From Straminergon stramineum (taxonomy: Eukaryota > Streptophyta > Bryopsida > Hypnales > Calliergonaceae): a DNA stretch of 64,000 bases. The notes under the pieces were generated by a model. It did not search any database and had not been told where the DNA came from. It worked only from the letters and a program-made list of their open reading frames with translations. The position numbers and the translations under genes were made by a program. Positions 47,401 through 60,879 of the stretch are shown one piece after another; position 1 is the first letter of the stretch; the number at the start of each line of letters is the position of its first letter. The stretch spans positions 12,529,001-12,593,000 of the forward strand of contig OY987266.1 in the NCBI GenBank assembly GCA_963920665.1, given 5' to 3'.

Positions 47401-47826
47401 ATATAGATTGGTTTGTCAAACTCTGGCAGCCCTCCGAAGAGTCCAAACTTTCTCTAATGAAACCCTCATTCAAACAACCAAAATTTTATTAGATCTTGAA
47501 TTCTCAACATAACCTTACCTACTTTTGGCATTGTCTACTTTTAACACTACAAAATTTCTTGGAAACTAAAATGGATCAAAATCACCCAACTCTTCTCCCC
47601 AAAAATACTAGATTCATCAATATGTGAATGAAAACTACTTATAATAGATAATTAATTTTGTGGATGAACTTAGAAATGGGGATGTTTAGACTATCCATTT
47701 TATTCATTTTTTTTTTTTTTTTTTCTTACTTGCATATATTCCAAGGTGCAAGTCATTGCTCTATCAAAAAATTAAATTAAATTAAATTAAATGTGTGCCC
47801 TTAAGTGTCCACAATGAGAAGCACCT
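44403..47826. other. Exostosin 3' UTR then AT-rich desert
   Basis: 44403 to about 45240 has moderate composition and is probably 3' UTR and flank; frames there overlap and are featureless. From about 45300 the sequence is AT-rich, with a family D repeat (45440-45950) split by a foldback element. 46430-46920 ends in TTTAGGGGTTAA and looks like a decayed family A copy. A long T run occurs near 47704. Confidence 0.5.
45616..45836. mobile_element. Foldback (MITE-like) element with about 100-bp arms
   Basis: 221 bp that is almost wholly an inverted repeat: the left arm begins CCCCCCATTGCATTAGTA and the right arm ends TACTAATGCAATGGGGGG, with pairing continuing toward the centre through ATATTGAAATT and the TATTGTTGCAATA words. 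It interrupts a family D repeat whose other copy (about 40600-40640) lacks it. CTAA occurs on both sides, a possible target duplication. Confidence 0.8.
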
Positions 47827-47882
47827 TTGTCTATGAGGTCAACATACCACTCATTAGTGACTGCACTTGTAGTAGCTACTTT

Positions 47883-48740
47883 TGGGGCCTTTGATTGCAA
47901 ATATGAATTCAAAATTTGCAAATTTTATAATGGGTGGAAAATTTTAAAAATTCAAAAATTTTCTCCAAAGATAAAACACGGGGCAATAAGGGGGTCCAAT
48001 CCTCCCCCTCCCTAGTGGATTGACCCCTCGCATGTCCCCAAGTAAAAACCCTGAATTTTTTTATTTTTCACACATGATAAGATTTGCAAATTTTGAATTC
48101 GTATTTGCAATTAGAGGCCCCAAGTTAGCAAGGAGAGGTAGAGAAGATAAATTACTGAAGCACGAAATAGGGGGTCTTTTTTCTTACATGCACCCTTAGA
48201 ATGACTTGGGGGGACAAGCGAGGGGGTCAATCCACCCCAGCCCTCCTAGTTAAGGTGAACTGCCCCCCCCCCCCCTCCCTTTGCCCCTCCAAGTCATTCC
48301 AAGGGTGCAAGTAAAACTAAAAGCCCCCTATTTTGTGCTTGATTAATTTACCTTGAACACTTCTCCAAGCTAATTTGGGGCATCTGATTTGCAAATATGA
48401 ATTCAAAATTTGCAAATTTTATCATGTGTGGAAAATCCAAAAAAAATTCAGCGTTTTCATGAGGCCATGAGGGGCCAAGCGACGAAGGGCCAGGGTGAAT
48501 TGACCCCCTCATTGCCCCACAGTTTAAGCACTGAATTTTTTTATTTGCAACACATGATAACATTTGCAAATTTTGAATTCATATTTGCAATCAAAGATCC
48601 CAAATTATTCTGGAGTGATGAAGAAATACCAGAAAATGCGGCACAAAATAGGGGGAATTTTTTTACAATGACCCTTCACTGGGGCAATGAGGGGGTCACT
48701 GATTCTCCCTGGCTCGAGCGAGCGGCGAAGGGGTCAGTTC
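47883..48740. repeat. Compound foldback repeat, family C
   Basis: Large inverted repeats around a poly-C spacer: about 48047-48235 pairs with about 48270-48455. The flanking pieces 47883-48010 and 48490-48700 are further copies. Landmarks: AATATGAATTCAAAATTTGC and its complement, CAAAATAGGGGG, GGGTGCAAGTAAA, GGGGGTCAATCCACC. Related pieces occur at 61690-61950, 62395-62640 and 62925-62945. Confidence 0.75.
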
Positions 48741-50150
48741 AGTTCACCCGGGCCTGTCTCCTCCAGTGTATGATACACAGTCACGTTTGAGTCGGATAAC
48801 TTATTAGAACTTATAAAGTAAGTTAGCGCCGGTGAATTGCTTCGTACTCTAATTACGGTGATTGAGCTCTCCGAAGTCCCGGAACCCACCACCACCAAGA
48901 AGTTCAGTTCAGTACTGTACTTCAGTTCCTTTCCTGTGGTCGTGCCCACCATTAATGGGGCATAAGCTACAGTAAGCTTAACTTGCGGGAAGTCCGGGAG
49001 TCCGCAGGCAGCAACTTGTCGGGCAACTTGTGCGTTTGGAGATTCCTTACGTCATTCTTTCTGAACACCTCATCATCGACGATTCAGTGTTGGACCGGAG
49101 TCTGGGACCGTGGCGCCGGGGGTGCCGATTTGTCAAACCGACTGTAATAATACTAGTGTAAGTACCAGGACTGTGGCGATTGGCAAGTTTGTCAATGGGC
49201 AGCACGGAATTCCGAGTTTTCTACCATTTTCCAGCTTTCAGCATTCAAGTAGACTAGATCGACATGTGGTGGTGGTGGTGGGGAATTGTTGACTACAACA
49301 TCGTAGTAGATAGAAAGGTGGAGGCCGACTATTACCTTTGTTATCTTTTAGCCATGAGATATAACGTAGCGATGGTGTGCGATGCGGTTCAAAAATTCAA
49401 AGTTATATCTTACTCCGTACCTTACAGGCAAGTATCTTGCCTGTGCAATGAAGTTCCGTTTCATTTGTTTCAGGAAAAAAAGAAGGAAAAATCCCAAAAT
49501 CTGACGTTGGTCTTTAATGTTCACACAATTCTAAGCGCGGCTATGACAGTGGGCCTTGCTTGCAAATTGGACTCCAGTAAGGTACTGTAGTATAACTTAT
49601 TAAGTGGAAATTGTAACTCCTGCAACAGTAATTGACAGTGTACTGTGCCTGCCACTGATTGCGATCATTGACATTGATGTTTATTTTATTTTATTTATTC
49701 TGAATCACCAGAAATTGTATAGTGTCTGAACTACGAAACATTTATGCAACTGAAATTCCCATAGTCCCATACTTTAGAATGAAAAACGGAAAACAAAAAA
49801 GGGAAAGGATAAGGTGGATTTGATTGCCTGTGTACTGTAAGTAAATTCGTGGTCATTGCCGAAACTCTCGCCTACAGTACCCGCAGGAATCTACACTGTA
49901 CAGCACGTAAGATACCCGCCCACTATTTTAGAAAGAGATTCTCTCCAGATTCCGAGGGATCAAAGAAAAAGAAAAAGAGAAAGAAAAAGAAAGTTTTTAA
50001 TCCAGCATCCACGTAATTGATTTCTGAAATGCTATTCTCCTGTCGGTTGTGCCTTATCAACCCATAACTTTTAACGTAAAGAAAAGACTTCAGACAGTTG
50101 GGTCCAATAACCTTGCTTTATTATAAGGCCCACTTGCAGAAGATCTTCTA
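48741..50150. other. Non-AT-rich region without recognised gene
   Basis: Composition is gene-like between about 48740 and 49650 and there is a 108-codon plus-strand frame (49264-49590), but no family motif is visible. 49440-49490 in reverse resembles the start of the repeat fragment at 33490. Possibly a lost gene, an untranslated RNA or an unrecognised exon. Confidence 0.35.
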
Positions 50151-50574
50151 ATAAAAGGTTCCCTGAACGTACGCCATGCGACATGTGTCCATTTCACATT
50201 GGGGGTCCATGTTTGGATGAACAATTTTGCAATTGGAAGGAATCCTTGGATGAGGAAAGGTGTGGGGCCCTTTCTTCATTGAATAGGGGTATTAGGGGGA
50301 CCAAAAAATTAAAGGGACTTATTGTAGAAAACTATAGATGTTTGAAACATGATGTACATCCTTGGGACACTTCAATAACTACTGATGTACAAGAAAGGTA
50401 GATATTTATTGAGTGTGAAATGTCAATTAATTAGTATGGGTCCCCTTCATACCCCTATTCAATGTAGATATTTTTGTCTTATCCTAAAACCATTTCTAAA
50501 TTGTGTCTCGTATGTTCAAGATTTGTGATTTGAAATGTTGGATAGGTGTAGATAGGGACACAATTGAGAAGTTG

Positions 50575-50629
<55 letters not shown>
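50575..50629. repeat. (ATA)n microsatellite
   Basis: About 18 uninterrupted ATA/TAA units. Confidence 0.95.
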
Positions 50630-50632
<3 letters not shown>

Positions 50633-50817
50633 TGCGATCTTGCAATTAAATGAATTGGGCATCATGAAGCATTGAAGCAAAGTTTGTGGAGTTCTTTGTT
50701 TTGATTTTTTAGACATGTGGGCATTATATGTACTTGTGAGATAAAATGTTACAAATCTACTATAGGTTGCTACTAAAATCCAATGGAAAATAAATGATCC
50801 AAAAGATCTCAATCAAT

Positions 50818-51707
50818 TTAACCCCTAAAGTTCAAACTCTTGAAGGTTTGAGTAGGTACCTACAATCTCAATTTTTGATAAGAGGTTTTGAAACTTTTTT
50901 GCAAGATAGGAAAAATATTTTAACTTTATGGGAATACATTTTAATTTCAATCAGTACTTAAGAGCGAAATTTATGTCACAATGAGCCCTAAATGGGTGAG
51001 TGTGGGCCATAAGAAATAATTTTAAAAAGAATTATTTCTTATAGATTTTATTTTTGTCTATGTCGAAAGATTTGATTCATTCCATTTGCATAAGTAATGT
51101 GTAAGTTATGAAACTTCTTGTTTTGCAAGCAATCTTTGCAAACTCTTGAAAAAATAATGTAATCTATGGAATCCGTTTCTGAACTCAATTTTAACAACTT
51201 TTCAAAAAAATTAAATTGTGGGTGGTTTAGTTTGATTTCTAGAACAATCTCATTGTTGGAATTAGTATGCTTTAATTCCATCTTAGAGCTATCAACCATT
51301 AATTTCACTTGTACTTGCTTCACCTTGACAATTTTTAAAGAATGAAAATTATAGGAGGGGAGGTAATTCCCAAATTCTCAACTCTCAATTCTTTAACTCA
51401 AAAAAATTTCAATTTAAAATCTATAGTATGAAAACCTTAATTTAAGAAGATTTAAAGCATTATATTTTAGTCATACTAGGAATTTTAAAAAACCATTTTT
51501 TTCACTAAAAAACCATTTTATCTTGTAATCAATATAGTCAAAGTTTCTAAAATTTCTTCTAAACATTCTCATCCTAGTCTAGTACAAGATCCTATGGTTG
51601 AACATGCAAAAGAATTTTTTTTTAAGAGATTCTTTGTTGTTTGCATTAAAAATGACAATTATGTGTGATTTTTGACATCAAAATGGCCTTTGGACTTTAG
51701 GGATTAA
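50818..51707 (-). repeat. TIR element, family A, copy 2 (reverse)
   Basis: 890 bp, ends TTAACCCCTAAAGTTC and GGACTTTAGGGATTAA. The interior is the reverse complement of the family A core (AGAACAATCTCATTGTTGGA matches TAGTGAGATTGTTCT of copy 1). Confidence 0.65.
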
Positions 51708-51959
51708 CTCAAACTACAAGAAAAACTTATTCCTTAAGATTTTAGCATTAAAAACTACAAAAATTTGAGTCAGACATAATTGAAACTTTCAAAATATTCA
51801 TTATTGTTATTTGATTTGCACTAAAAAATGAAGTAAGATATGATTGCATAAACCAAACACCACATGAATAATCTAAGAACCTCGAAACTGTTGAAAATAA
51901 GTGAATTCAAAATCGGCGCTAAACTTTTATGAGTAGAGGCTATACATTTTAGGCAAGAA

Positions 51960-52450
51960 TATGTAGGGGTTGGTTTTAGAAACATGTTAGATGCAAATAC
52001 CTTGACCTTCAAAGTACCAATTGTCTCCTGGGAGGACAAATGAAAGTTCGAGTAGTATCCTATGATTTCAATTTTTGGCATGATTTTTTTGAAAGTTGAA
52101 ATGAAGATAGAAAAATAGATTTACTTTTAAGGGAATTTAAACATCATATTTATTGATGCTAATGAACAAAATGTTTTTTCCACTAAGCTCAAATGCTCAA
52201 CCATAAGCAACAAAAAAAACCCACACAAATTCAAAATAATTTTAAATCTTTTTTAATAAAGAATATTTCAGCTACATGGAAAGTCATTCATTCTATTTGG
52301 ATTAGTGATGAGAAAGTTATCAAGAGTCTTGTTATGGGGCAATCATAGCATCTTCTTCAAAACATAAGAATTTGTTTTTGAACTCAATTTTCGTCATTTT
52401 TTCACAATTTTTTTATAGTTTAGAACATTCTCACTATTGGAACTAGTGTT
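51960..52450 (-). repeat. Family A fragment
   Basis: Reverse-oriented fragment sharing CCTATGATTTCAATTTTTGG and AGAACATTCTCACTATTGGA with copies 1 and 2. The outer ends are lost. Confidence 0.5.
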
Positions 52451-55400
52451 CCAATTTTGCCTTAGAGCTATTAAAGATTTAAGTGCTCCTTCTGTCTCAT
52501 GCCAACATCTACTCAATAATATTTTTAAGTATATATCCAATTAGTTTTATTGAATTTTTTTGCCTTGTAATTTTGACTCAATTCTTAGACATAAATTTTT
52601 TAAGCTCAAAATCTCTATTGCAATATTTTTAAGTAAGAAGATTCAAAGTCTTCTAATCTAGTCATGCAAGGCACAAACTAACCCATTTTATTCACTTTAA
52701 TGCAAATATTTTGCAATATACATGGTCAAAGTCTCTGAAGTTTCTTCCACTAATTTTTGTATACAATATACCTTGGAAGGACGGGCCTATAAATTTTTTG
52801 TTCAAACTTCCTCTCCCTATATGCTTGAGTTCCATTTGCAACTATGTAAATTTGAAATTTATTATTTTATTTTTCAAAAATGTAACTACATGTCTTCTAT
52901 AAGCCATAAAAATTTCGGATATTTTTGTGAAAATTTGAAATTAATGTGGGTTTCTAACTAAGAAGTGGAAAAATTCCTATCAAACTCAAATTATGCTAAA
53001 AAAATTTGAATTTTTTCAATAGGTGCATATAATATTTCAATACATCATGGTGCAAAGTATTTCTTGTATTGTTTTAAAACTAGAAAATTGTCACTCAATT
53101 GTAGAAGGACTAAAGTTCAAATTGTAGTAAAGTATTTGAAGAATTTTGAATTTCAAGAATCTTTCAAAATTTCCAATTGGAGGAGAACCTAGGCTTTATA
53201 ATCTTCAATTAATTTGTTGAACTCAAAATAAAAAATAATCACTTTCATGACTCAAGTTTGCATCAAGAGCATGGACCTACAATAGAAGTTGTCAAAGAAC
53301 TCTACATGATGATTAGTAGATCAAGCTTCGTCTTATGTAGAAAAGTCAAAAATACTACAATGATGCAATATTCAACACCATTCTCAAAATATGTGTTCAA
53401 GCACCTCCTCCAAAAGAATTGGACGACAAACTAAGTGTTTACATCTTGAAGACCATGACAAAGTCATCCATCATATAATAATTGGTTGTTGCCCTAAAAA
53501 ATAATGTAGTGTTTCAAAAGTTTTGTTGTTTGCAACAGGAGTGGCAATTTCTAGTGAGTTTTATTGATAGAAAAAATATCTTTGTACATTTGGGTTAAAT
53601 TAAAACAAAAATCAAGTTTTGCATAAAGAATTTGAATGGAGAGAATAGGTAGAACAAAATATTCTCAAACAAGGATTTTGTTATTTGTTGAAAAATTGAA
53701 ATAAGGTGAATGCACTCTAAACCACCACCGTCACTATGGGTACATGTCCAATATCAATATGTACCTATGTGGAAGAAACGATTTTAGAACTAGTACCAAA
53801 AAAAACTTTGACCCTTCATGACTTTTGCATACAATATCCAATTGCCACAATCCTTGGTGTGTTGAAACCTCCTTTCACTTGCCCACTAGAAAATCAATGA
53901 AAATTTGACCACTCTAATAATAGTAATTAGGCCCAATAGCAAAAAGTGGCACTTTTGGGGGGTGCCCACCTCACTAGAAGATCATTCTATAGTACAGTAC
54001 AACTTGTGTTTGTTGTAACTGATCAACAACTTTGTCATGTTACTTTGTGGACTGCAACGTTACATATTATTAGAGACTAAAGGCATAAAAAGAAGAGTAA
54101 CTCTGGTCATATGACCAGTGTGAATGAAGAGTCTGTTGGAGATAGTTCTACTAAAGACAACAATCAAGTACAATCAAGTTTTCAAAGAGATTGAAATGCA
54201 ATGCAATTTGTTGCAAACGTTGACACCTTCACCATACCAATGATGCGGTGGTGCTGGACATCAACTTGCGCACGGATGGACGAGCTTCAGTTAGTTGCCT
54301 TTAATTTTTTAATTTTGGAACTTATTACTATGGACTGGCCACTTCAATTTCTTTAGTTTTGAGTCTTCAATTCTTGGTCCATATCCGGCAAAACATGAAA
54401 TTTTGGATACTGTACACAAGCATAACACCCCAAAAGTTTGGAGCAGTTTTCAGTCATTGATTGCGAAATTCGTTGATCTTGACATTGAGTGATCTAAAAG
54501 TTCTCATCCAATAATATCCAGCCTTTGGTGTGTGGGAGTGACACACACAAAAAAGTAGCTTTTGAACATAAACATTTAAAATATAAAGTAAGATGCTATA
54601 GACATTCTTTCATGTTGTACAAAATTGAAAAAACAAAACAAAAAACTTTTTTGTGATTGGATCAATTGAAACGGAGTGTGACCTCTCAAAATTGTTAAAG
54701 TAATTTTAGTTAATAAATTGATATCCCTAGGAGATATCACACTCCTAGAATAGATTTTGAAATGTCATAAATTAATTATGGTTATACATATATATCCTTT
54801 AACTTCATATTTTTTCTTATGACCTTAATTTTAGAAAAAGAAGATTAACATTTAGTGAGAAAGTGGTTAAGGTTGAGGGTGATGATAGCATACAAGAAAA
54901 GTTTAGGGTGCAATACTAAGTACAAATGATTGGAGTAAGTTGTTTGTATGGAGGGCTAGTAGAGGTTTGTTTTGGTTGTGTATCAATTTCTGTGATGTTG
55001 AATTGGTCAGAGAGTTATCATGGATGCAAAAGGGTATGAGGGGGATTTAGAGTTGTCTTTGTCTTTGTTTTGGTGAATCCTTGTTAGAATTGATTATTTC
55101 AGTGTATGTGGTGCCTATTCTTTGGTTAAGTTTTTCTGGGTGGGTGGGGGTGGAGAGTGGTGGAGGGTGATAGTTCTAAAAGTTTGTGGCATGGTATTGT
55201 TGTAGATTGGAGGAAATATTGGAATCTTGGGGCTAATGCAAAAACTTTAGTGATTTTGGGAATTAGGTGGTCAAGAAGTCACTTTTCGAGTTTGTTTTTG
55301 AAAGTTTGAATGTGGGAAAATATATGAGTGGAAATCTATATGCTTACATTTATTATCAAAGTTCACAATGCAATGAGTGTTAAAATTACGCTAAAGTACA

Positions 55401-58400
55401 AAATCTGATGTTACTTTGCAAGAGCAACATAAAATAAATTGAAATGTTATGAACTAGTATTAAAGATTATACATCATTTTATATACAAGGCTTTCAATTT
55501 TAAAAAATGGAATGGAGATTTTGTATTCAATCCTCAACCGAATGTTGTGTAATGCTATGTTGAAAATATATAGAAAAATAAAGCCTAATGAATTTAATTT
55601 TGTGTTTCTAACCCAAATTATTAGAGATATCTCTTAATTCATTTTCATTTTTATGTTGTGTTTTCCTTTTACATCCCAGAAGTAAGTATATTTAATAATC
55701 AATGAATTACAATCCACAAGCCTAAACCAATTGAATCCCTAAAATCTCAAACATTTAATGAATTCAAGCATTGGAGGTGCAAATAAGAGATATGAAGGTT
55801 GAAGGTTGCATGAGGAATAAAACAAAATATTTTTCATTGGATTAGTTGCAATTGTGTAAATTCAAATCTACATTCAATTTCAGATCTCTCTGAACGTATT
55901 AGAATCTTTTCAAATCCATCTTATGACATGAAATAAAATATTGCTTGGAAATAAAAAATCAAATGATTTTTAGTATCAAGTGCCCTTGGAGTAAGTTAAG
56001 AAGAATTTTTTTTCCATGCCAAGTGGAAGATCTTGAATTGGACTAACATAGAATCTATGGATAAACTAAAATGATAAAAATTAAAAATAAGCATATTGAT
56101 TGCAAGGTTTTAATATATTTCTACCTTAATGCCTAAACATCAAGATTCATCTCCACAATTGACAATTTGAGAAAAATCATTATAAAGTGCTATTTGGAAG
56201 TATATTTTGGAATTGAAATGCAAAGAAAAGTTGTAGATTTTGATTTGTAGATTTCATCTGTATGGTTAGATTCACCAATGCTATCACCAATCTTTTTTTT
56301 TTTTTATAAATTTTGAAAAAGAAATTCTACAATTCCTTCAAAATTTGATTGCAAGTAAAATATTATCATTTTTTGAGTAAAATTTTTTGGAATGGATTTG
56401 AAATGAGGTTCTCTTGATATGGTGATTTTTTGAAATTTTTGTGTTCTTCCTATCTATGACCTCATTTTGACTAATCCACTTTTGAACTAAAGTCAATGCA
56501 GTTTGAACAGTTGATATACTTGCACATTGGTAATTTTAGAAAAATATGAACTCTGGTAACACCGAATCCAACCCTTAGATAGGACAAAAACTTGATAATG
56601 TATCTTCACAAATTAAAATAACTTTCATCTAAGTAGTTAGGAGGATGAAATTGAAGTTCCAATTTGTTCATCTTCTAGAAAATGGACATCGACTTGTTCA
56701 TGGGTTAATTTTCAAGTTTGCTAGGCTAAAATTTGTGTATGTAATTAATTGGCACTTGGACAATATGTGGATAAACTATGATTTTCTATAGTGCTAAAAA
56801 TAGATATGCCTAAAAATCAACTATGATGTTCATAGGGCTTCCATTTTAGACAAAAATCTAGATGGACTAGTTTTGCAAACATATCACAATTACATAGTTA
56901 CCTTCTTCTCTTTCACGAGGAACTTGATTGATAGTTCATTTCAAGACGTGTGTGGATGACCTTGTATAGATGCTTATAGGAGATTCATGATGTGTGTGGA
57001 TGGGTCTAGAATCTCTTACAGGTGTAAAATCTGAAATTGCAAATTCATGGAGCATATTTATCATAGATATGGTTTCCCTTGATCATGGTCGATGCCAATT
57101 GGTGACATTATTCATGGAATCATAGAATTAATTACTTCTACCAAATTTTTAACTTGATGGTAGACTTTTTGTGCAACTTTTATTGGCCTTCATTTTCACA
57201 ATTCTCACTTTGAACACATATTTGAATTGAAACTTATTTGGTGTCACAATCTACCTCTGAAAGGATCTAGTGATTCTCACTTCATCTACTTATCCCCACA
57301 AAGCATGGCTAGTCAAACCATCTTTAATAAACTCTCCATTTAAGATAGACTTTGGAGGTTGGGCCAATGTCATTTTCATTATTATTCAATCCATAGTATA
57401 TATGATGTAGTTCATGAGTCACATATACTTTTGTGTGACTCTTGTTGTCGCCTTGTGGTACTTAAAACAAATACAATCTTGACATAACATTTGTTAACCC
57501 AAACCATTTTCCCTTGAAGATTAGAATGATCCCTCCTTGGATCATTGGGAGTATATTTAATTATTTTGCAAAGAGTCATTGTCATTGTGACACTGATGGA
57601 TCTTGTTTTTTAAGGGAGCAAAAGTACCCCCATTGTTGGTTATACATATTAGAGCATACCCACCATGCTTCTAAAATGGATGACCTTTCTAACCTAGCTT
57701 GCAAAACTTGCCCCACTAGATCCCCATCTAGATGACTTGTTTATGACTCCGGTTTGAAAACAAAAGCTGACTTGAAAAACATGGCATATTTGTAGACTTG
57801 CAAATGGCTTGCAAAACAATGTGAGACAAAATGAAATCACTTTTTGCAACTTTGGGGACTTATTGACTTTAAATATTTTCACCTTCTACAACATTGTTCT
57901 AGTTGGGGTTTTATCTTTAAGGTGATTACTTCTAGTATTTTCACCTTATTTTTTGAGTTCTTAAGAGCATTTTGTCCATGCAAGTAGTTTCTAAAGAGTT
58001 CATGAACAAGATTGTCTTTTCCAAGCTAGGTGGTGATGCTCTTATGAGAAATACCTACTCTTGCTGTAATTGAGCCAAAGTTTACTATTTCGATCTCCAT
58101 TATCTAGTATGGATGGGCCTTTGGTAAAAAAATAGATGACTTGTGCTTTGTTTGGTTGCAACCAATGATTAGGGAGATCCAACAATTAGTATAAATTCAA
58201 TCAAGTGAAATCAGTAAATTATCAACTTAATTTTAGTGTTTTAGGTTGTACAACCGAATAGAAAACTAGGTATACAAGAAATTAAATAAATCATTTATGA
58301 AAAAGAAAAGACATTTTTTCATCTTTTTCCCATAAAAAATAAGTAGATTTTAATTGACCCACACATGCTCCTACTAGTTCTTAGATGAGCAATCCAAAGA

Positions 58401-59495
58401 TATAGACAATTCAAATAAGTTCTTGTATTTGAAATTAGGCAAAAAAATTCAAAGAAATCAAAATATATTTGATAATTATGTCATGTAGCTTCAATAGACA
58501 CTTATTTTGTGTGTACAAAGATTGAAAAGATAATATCTTTATACAAGAGGGGTGGTAGCAGGTAAAACAACCCATGTGGATTACGTAAATTAGAATTAGT
58601 GGGAACTCAATTGCTCAATAGTCAAGTAAAAAGTAGGAATTTTATTCAAAGTAGAGTTTTTGACCTCATTTTGGCATAGTAGAATAATTTTTTCCAAAAT
58701 TTTTTGACTAAGAAAAGTTGAGAAATCAAGCTAACTTTCATCTCCCCAAAGCCTTTTGAGATTTTTGAGTCTCCAATCAAAAGATATAGACAAAGTTTAC
58801 AAAAGGGTTGGGAGAGACATTTTCTTTGACATTTTCAAACATCCTCTTTGAATTTTATCTATAGATGTTTTTTGGAGGTTCAAAATCAGAAATGGATTTT
58901 TGTAGATGAAATTATCCGTGATTTACAAACTTCTCTTAGTTCAAAGCTTTTTGAAAAAAAATTATTCTACTATGTCCAAATGAGGTCTTAAGTTTTGCTT
59001 TGAACATAATTCCTTAATTATTTTTGATAATGAATGGTCAAGCTCTCATCTTCAAATTGTCCCATATCCTTTGAGGATTTATGATGGACAAGGGATTTCA
59101 TTTTTTTTAAAATGACCTCTCCACTCTTCATTCTTACTAGTGTCAATGAAGTAATTCTTTCATTTTCTCATCAAAAAGATTTTTGATGTAGATGGTCAAA
59201 TGATAGATAGGTATTCAACTCAATGGATTATTATTGGATTCTTTGGATTTTTGACGAACCATATTTACATAAATTTTAAAATTGGTTCTTTGGTCCTAAA
59301 ATTACCAAAAAAATTTGGCCCTTTTCAAAAAAATTAATTTAAGTCAAACTTGATTTCCAAATATAATAGAGTGCAAATTCTCTTAAATTGATGAGTTGCC
59401 TTCAACTTAGAATATGAATTGAGTTGTAATTTTATTTTATTGATTTTTTATTTGTTAATTTAATCCTTGAAAAGTGGTTGATGAATGACATCATT
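52451..59495. other. Long AT-rich desert
   Basis: Nothing convincing in about 7 kb. Frames such as the 79-codon one at 52722-52961 and the 73-codon one at 57514-57735 have no family features. No long terminal repeats or polymerase motifs noticed by eye; old decayed elements are likely. Confidence 0.45.
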
Positions 59496-59730
59496 GTTCA
59501 TCCTTTCATCCTTAAATGATGCCATGGTTGTTTTTTTGCCAATGAATGTCAAAGAATCTCTCCATGCAATATAAAAGTGCTACTATTGATCCTCCAAATT
59601 TTGTGTGAAAAGAAAAGATCTTCTATAGTAGTTTGACTCCCATTGAGTGGTTTTGCATTTTTTTAAGCTAACAATTCACATGGAACCAAAACAAATGGAT
59701 TTCCACGATGACTAGCTTGTTCTTCAAGGA
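59496..59730. repeat. MITE-like element, family B
   Basis: Shares TGAATGTCAAAGAATCTCTC, TAGTTTGACTCCCATTGAG and GGATTTCCACGATGACTAG with the other copies; lies directly before a second copy at 59731. Confidence 0.6.
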
Positions 59731-59950
59731 TTAACCCTTAAATGTCGATATGGATGTTTTATGTCCTAGATGGATGACAAAGAATCCTTCTATTAGGATA
59801 GAAGTGCAGCTATTCATCCTTTGAATTTTGTTGTGAAAAGGGGAGGTCTTCTATAGTAGTTTGACTCCCAATGAATATTTCTCGTTTTAGTAAAGTAGAT
59901 GATGTCACACAATTCTAGAAGGGATGATTTCCAGGGTCACCAATTTGTCA
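59731..59950. repeat. MITE-like element, family B, adjacent copy
   Basis: Begins TTAACCCTTAAATG and carries GGATGACAAAGAATCCTTC, TAGTTTGACTCCCAATGAA and GATGATTTCCAGGGTCACC. Its right end abuts a family A element. Confidence 0.65.
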
Positions 59951-60879
59951 TTAGCCCTTAAAGGACCAAGGCATCAAAATACACTCAAAACTTCTATTTC
60001 TATTGCAAAGAGCAAAAACTCTTAAAATTGTTTTTTTTCATATCTAACCATAGGATCTTATACTAGATTAGTATAAGAATGTATGAAAGAAATTTTAGAA
60101 ACTTTGATTGCATAGATTGCAAGATATTTACATCGAAAGTGAAGAAAACAAATTTTCTTGTGACTTGCTTGACTAGATTTTTTTGGCTTTGGATCTTCTT
60201 CACTTAAATTTTTTATTTTCAAGATTTTGTTTTTTTTAGTTTTTGTGTTCAATTCCTAAGTTGAAAATCTAAAGAAAAAAAATTCATGAAAAAAACACTT
60301 AATTTTTACTCATTAAAAAATTGTTAAGTAGAGGTAGGTTCAAGATTGAAGGAAAAATTAAATCATTATTAGCTCTAACATGAAATTGAAATACCATAAT
60401 CCCAATGGTGAGATTGTTCTAGCAAGCAAACATAACCCTCTCTAACAAATGTTTCTAGAAAATTGTAAAAATTGCATAAACAATAAATCCTGTAAGTTAT
60501 TTTTCCAAAAAGATGCTTAGATTGCCTGAAAACTACGATTGTCCATAAATTTCTCATCACCAGTCCAAATAGAATGAATTCATGCTTCAAATGTAGAGAA
60601 AAAAAAACATTTTAGGAAAAAAATTGAAAAAAATTCTTCAAACTTTTTGTGATTTTTTTTTGTGCTACCCACCAAGCTCCATGTTCGGTTTATCATTCCA
60701 TAACTTTTCTCCTAAGCACTGATTGAAATTTAAAAAAAAAAATTACATATCAAAAAAGCTCTAGCTAAATTGCACATCCTTAGAAAAATTCCTAAAATTT
60801 CACTAAAAATTGAGGTCATAGGAACCTACCCAAATCCAAATTGTTCCCTAAGGGGACAAATGGTCCATTAGGGGGTTAA
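59951..60879 (+). repeat. TIR element, family A, copy 3
   Basis: 929 bp from TTAGCCCTTAAAGGACC to GGTCCATTAGGGGGTTAA. The interior matches copy 1 over several hundred bases (CCCAATGGTGAGATTGTTCT, GAGGTCATAGGAACC). Confidence 0.7.

Noticed and set aside
54230..54295. Short readable stretch DAVVLDINLRTDGRAS
   Set aside because: Only about 16 codons, no splice context in a long AT-rich desert.
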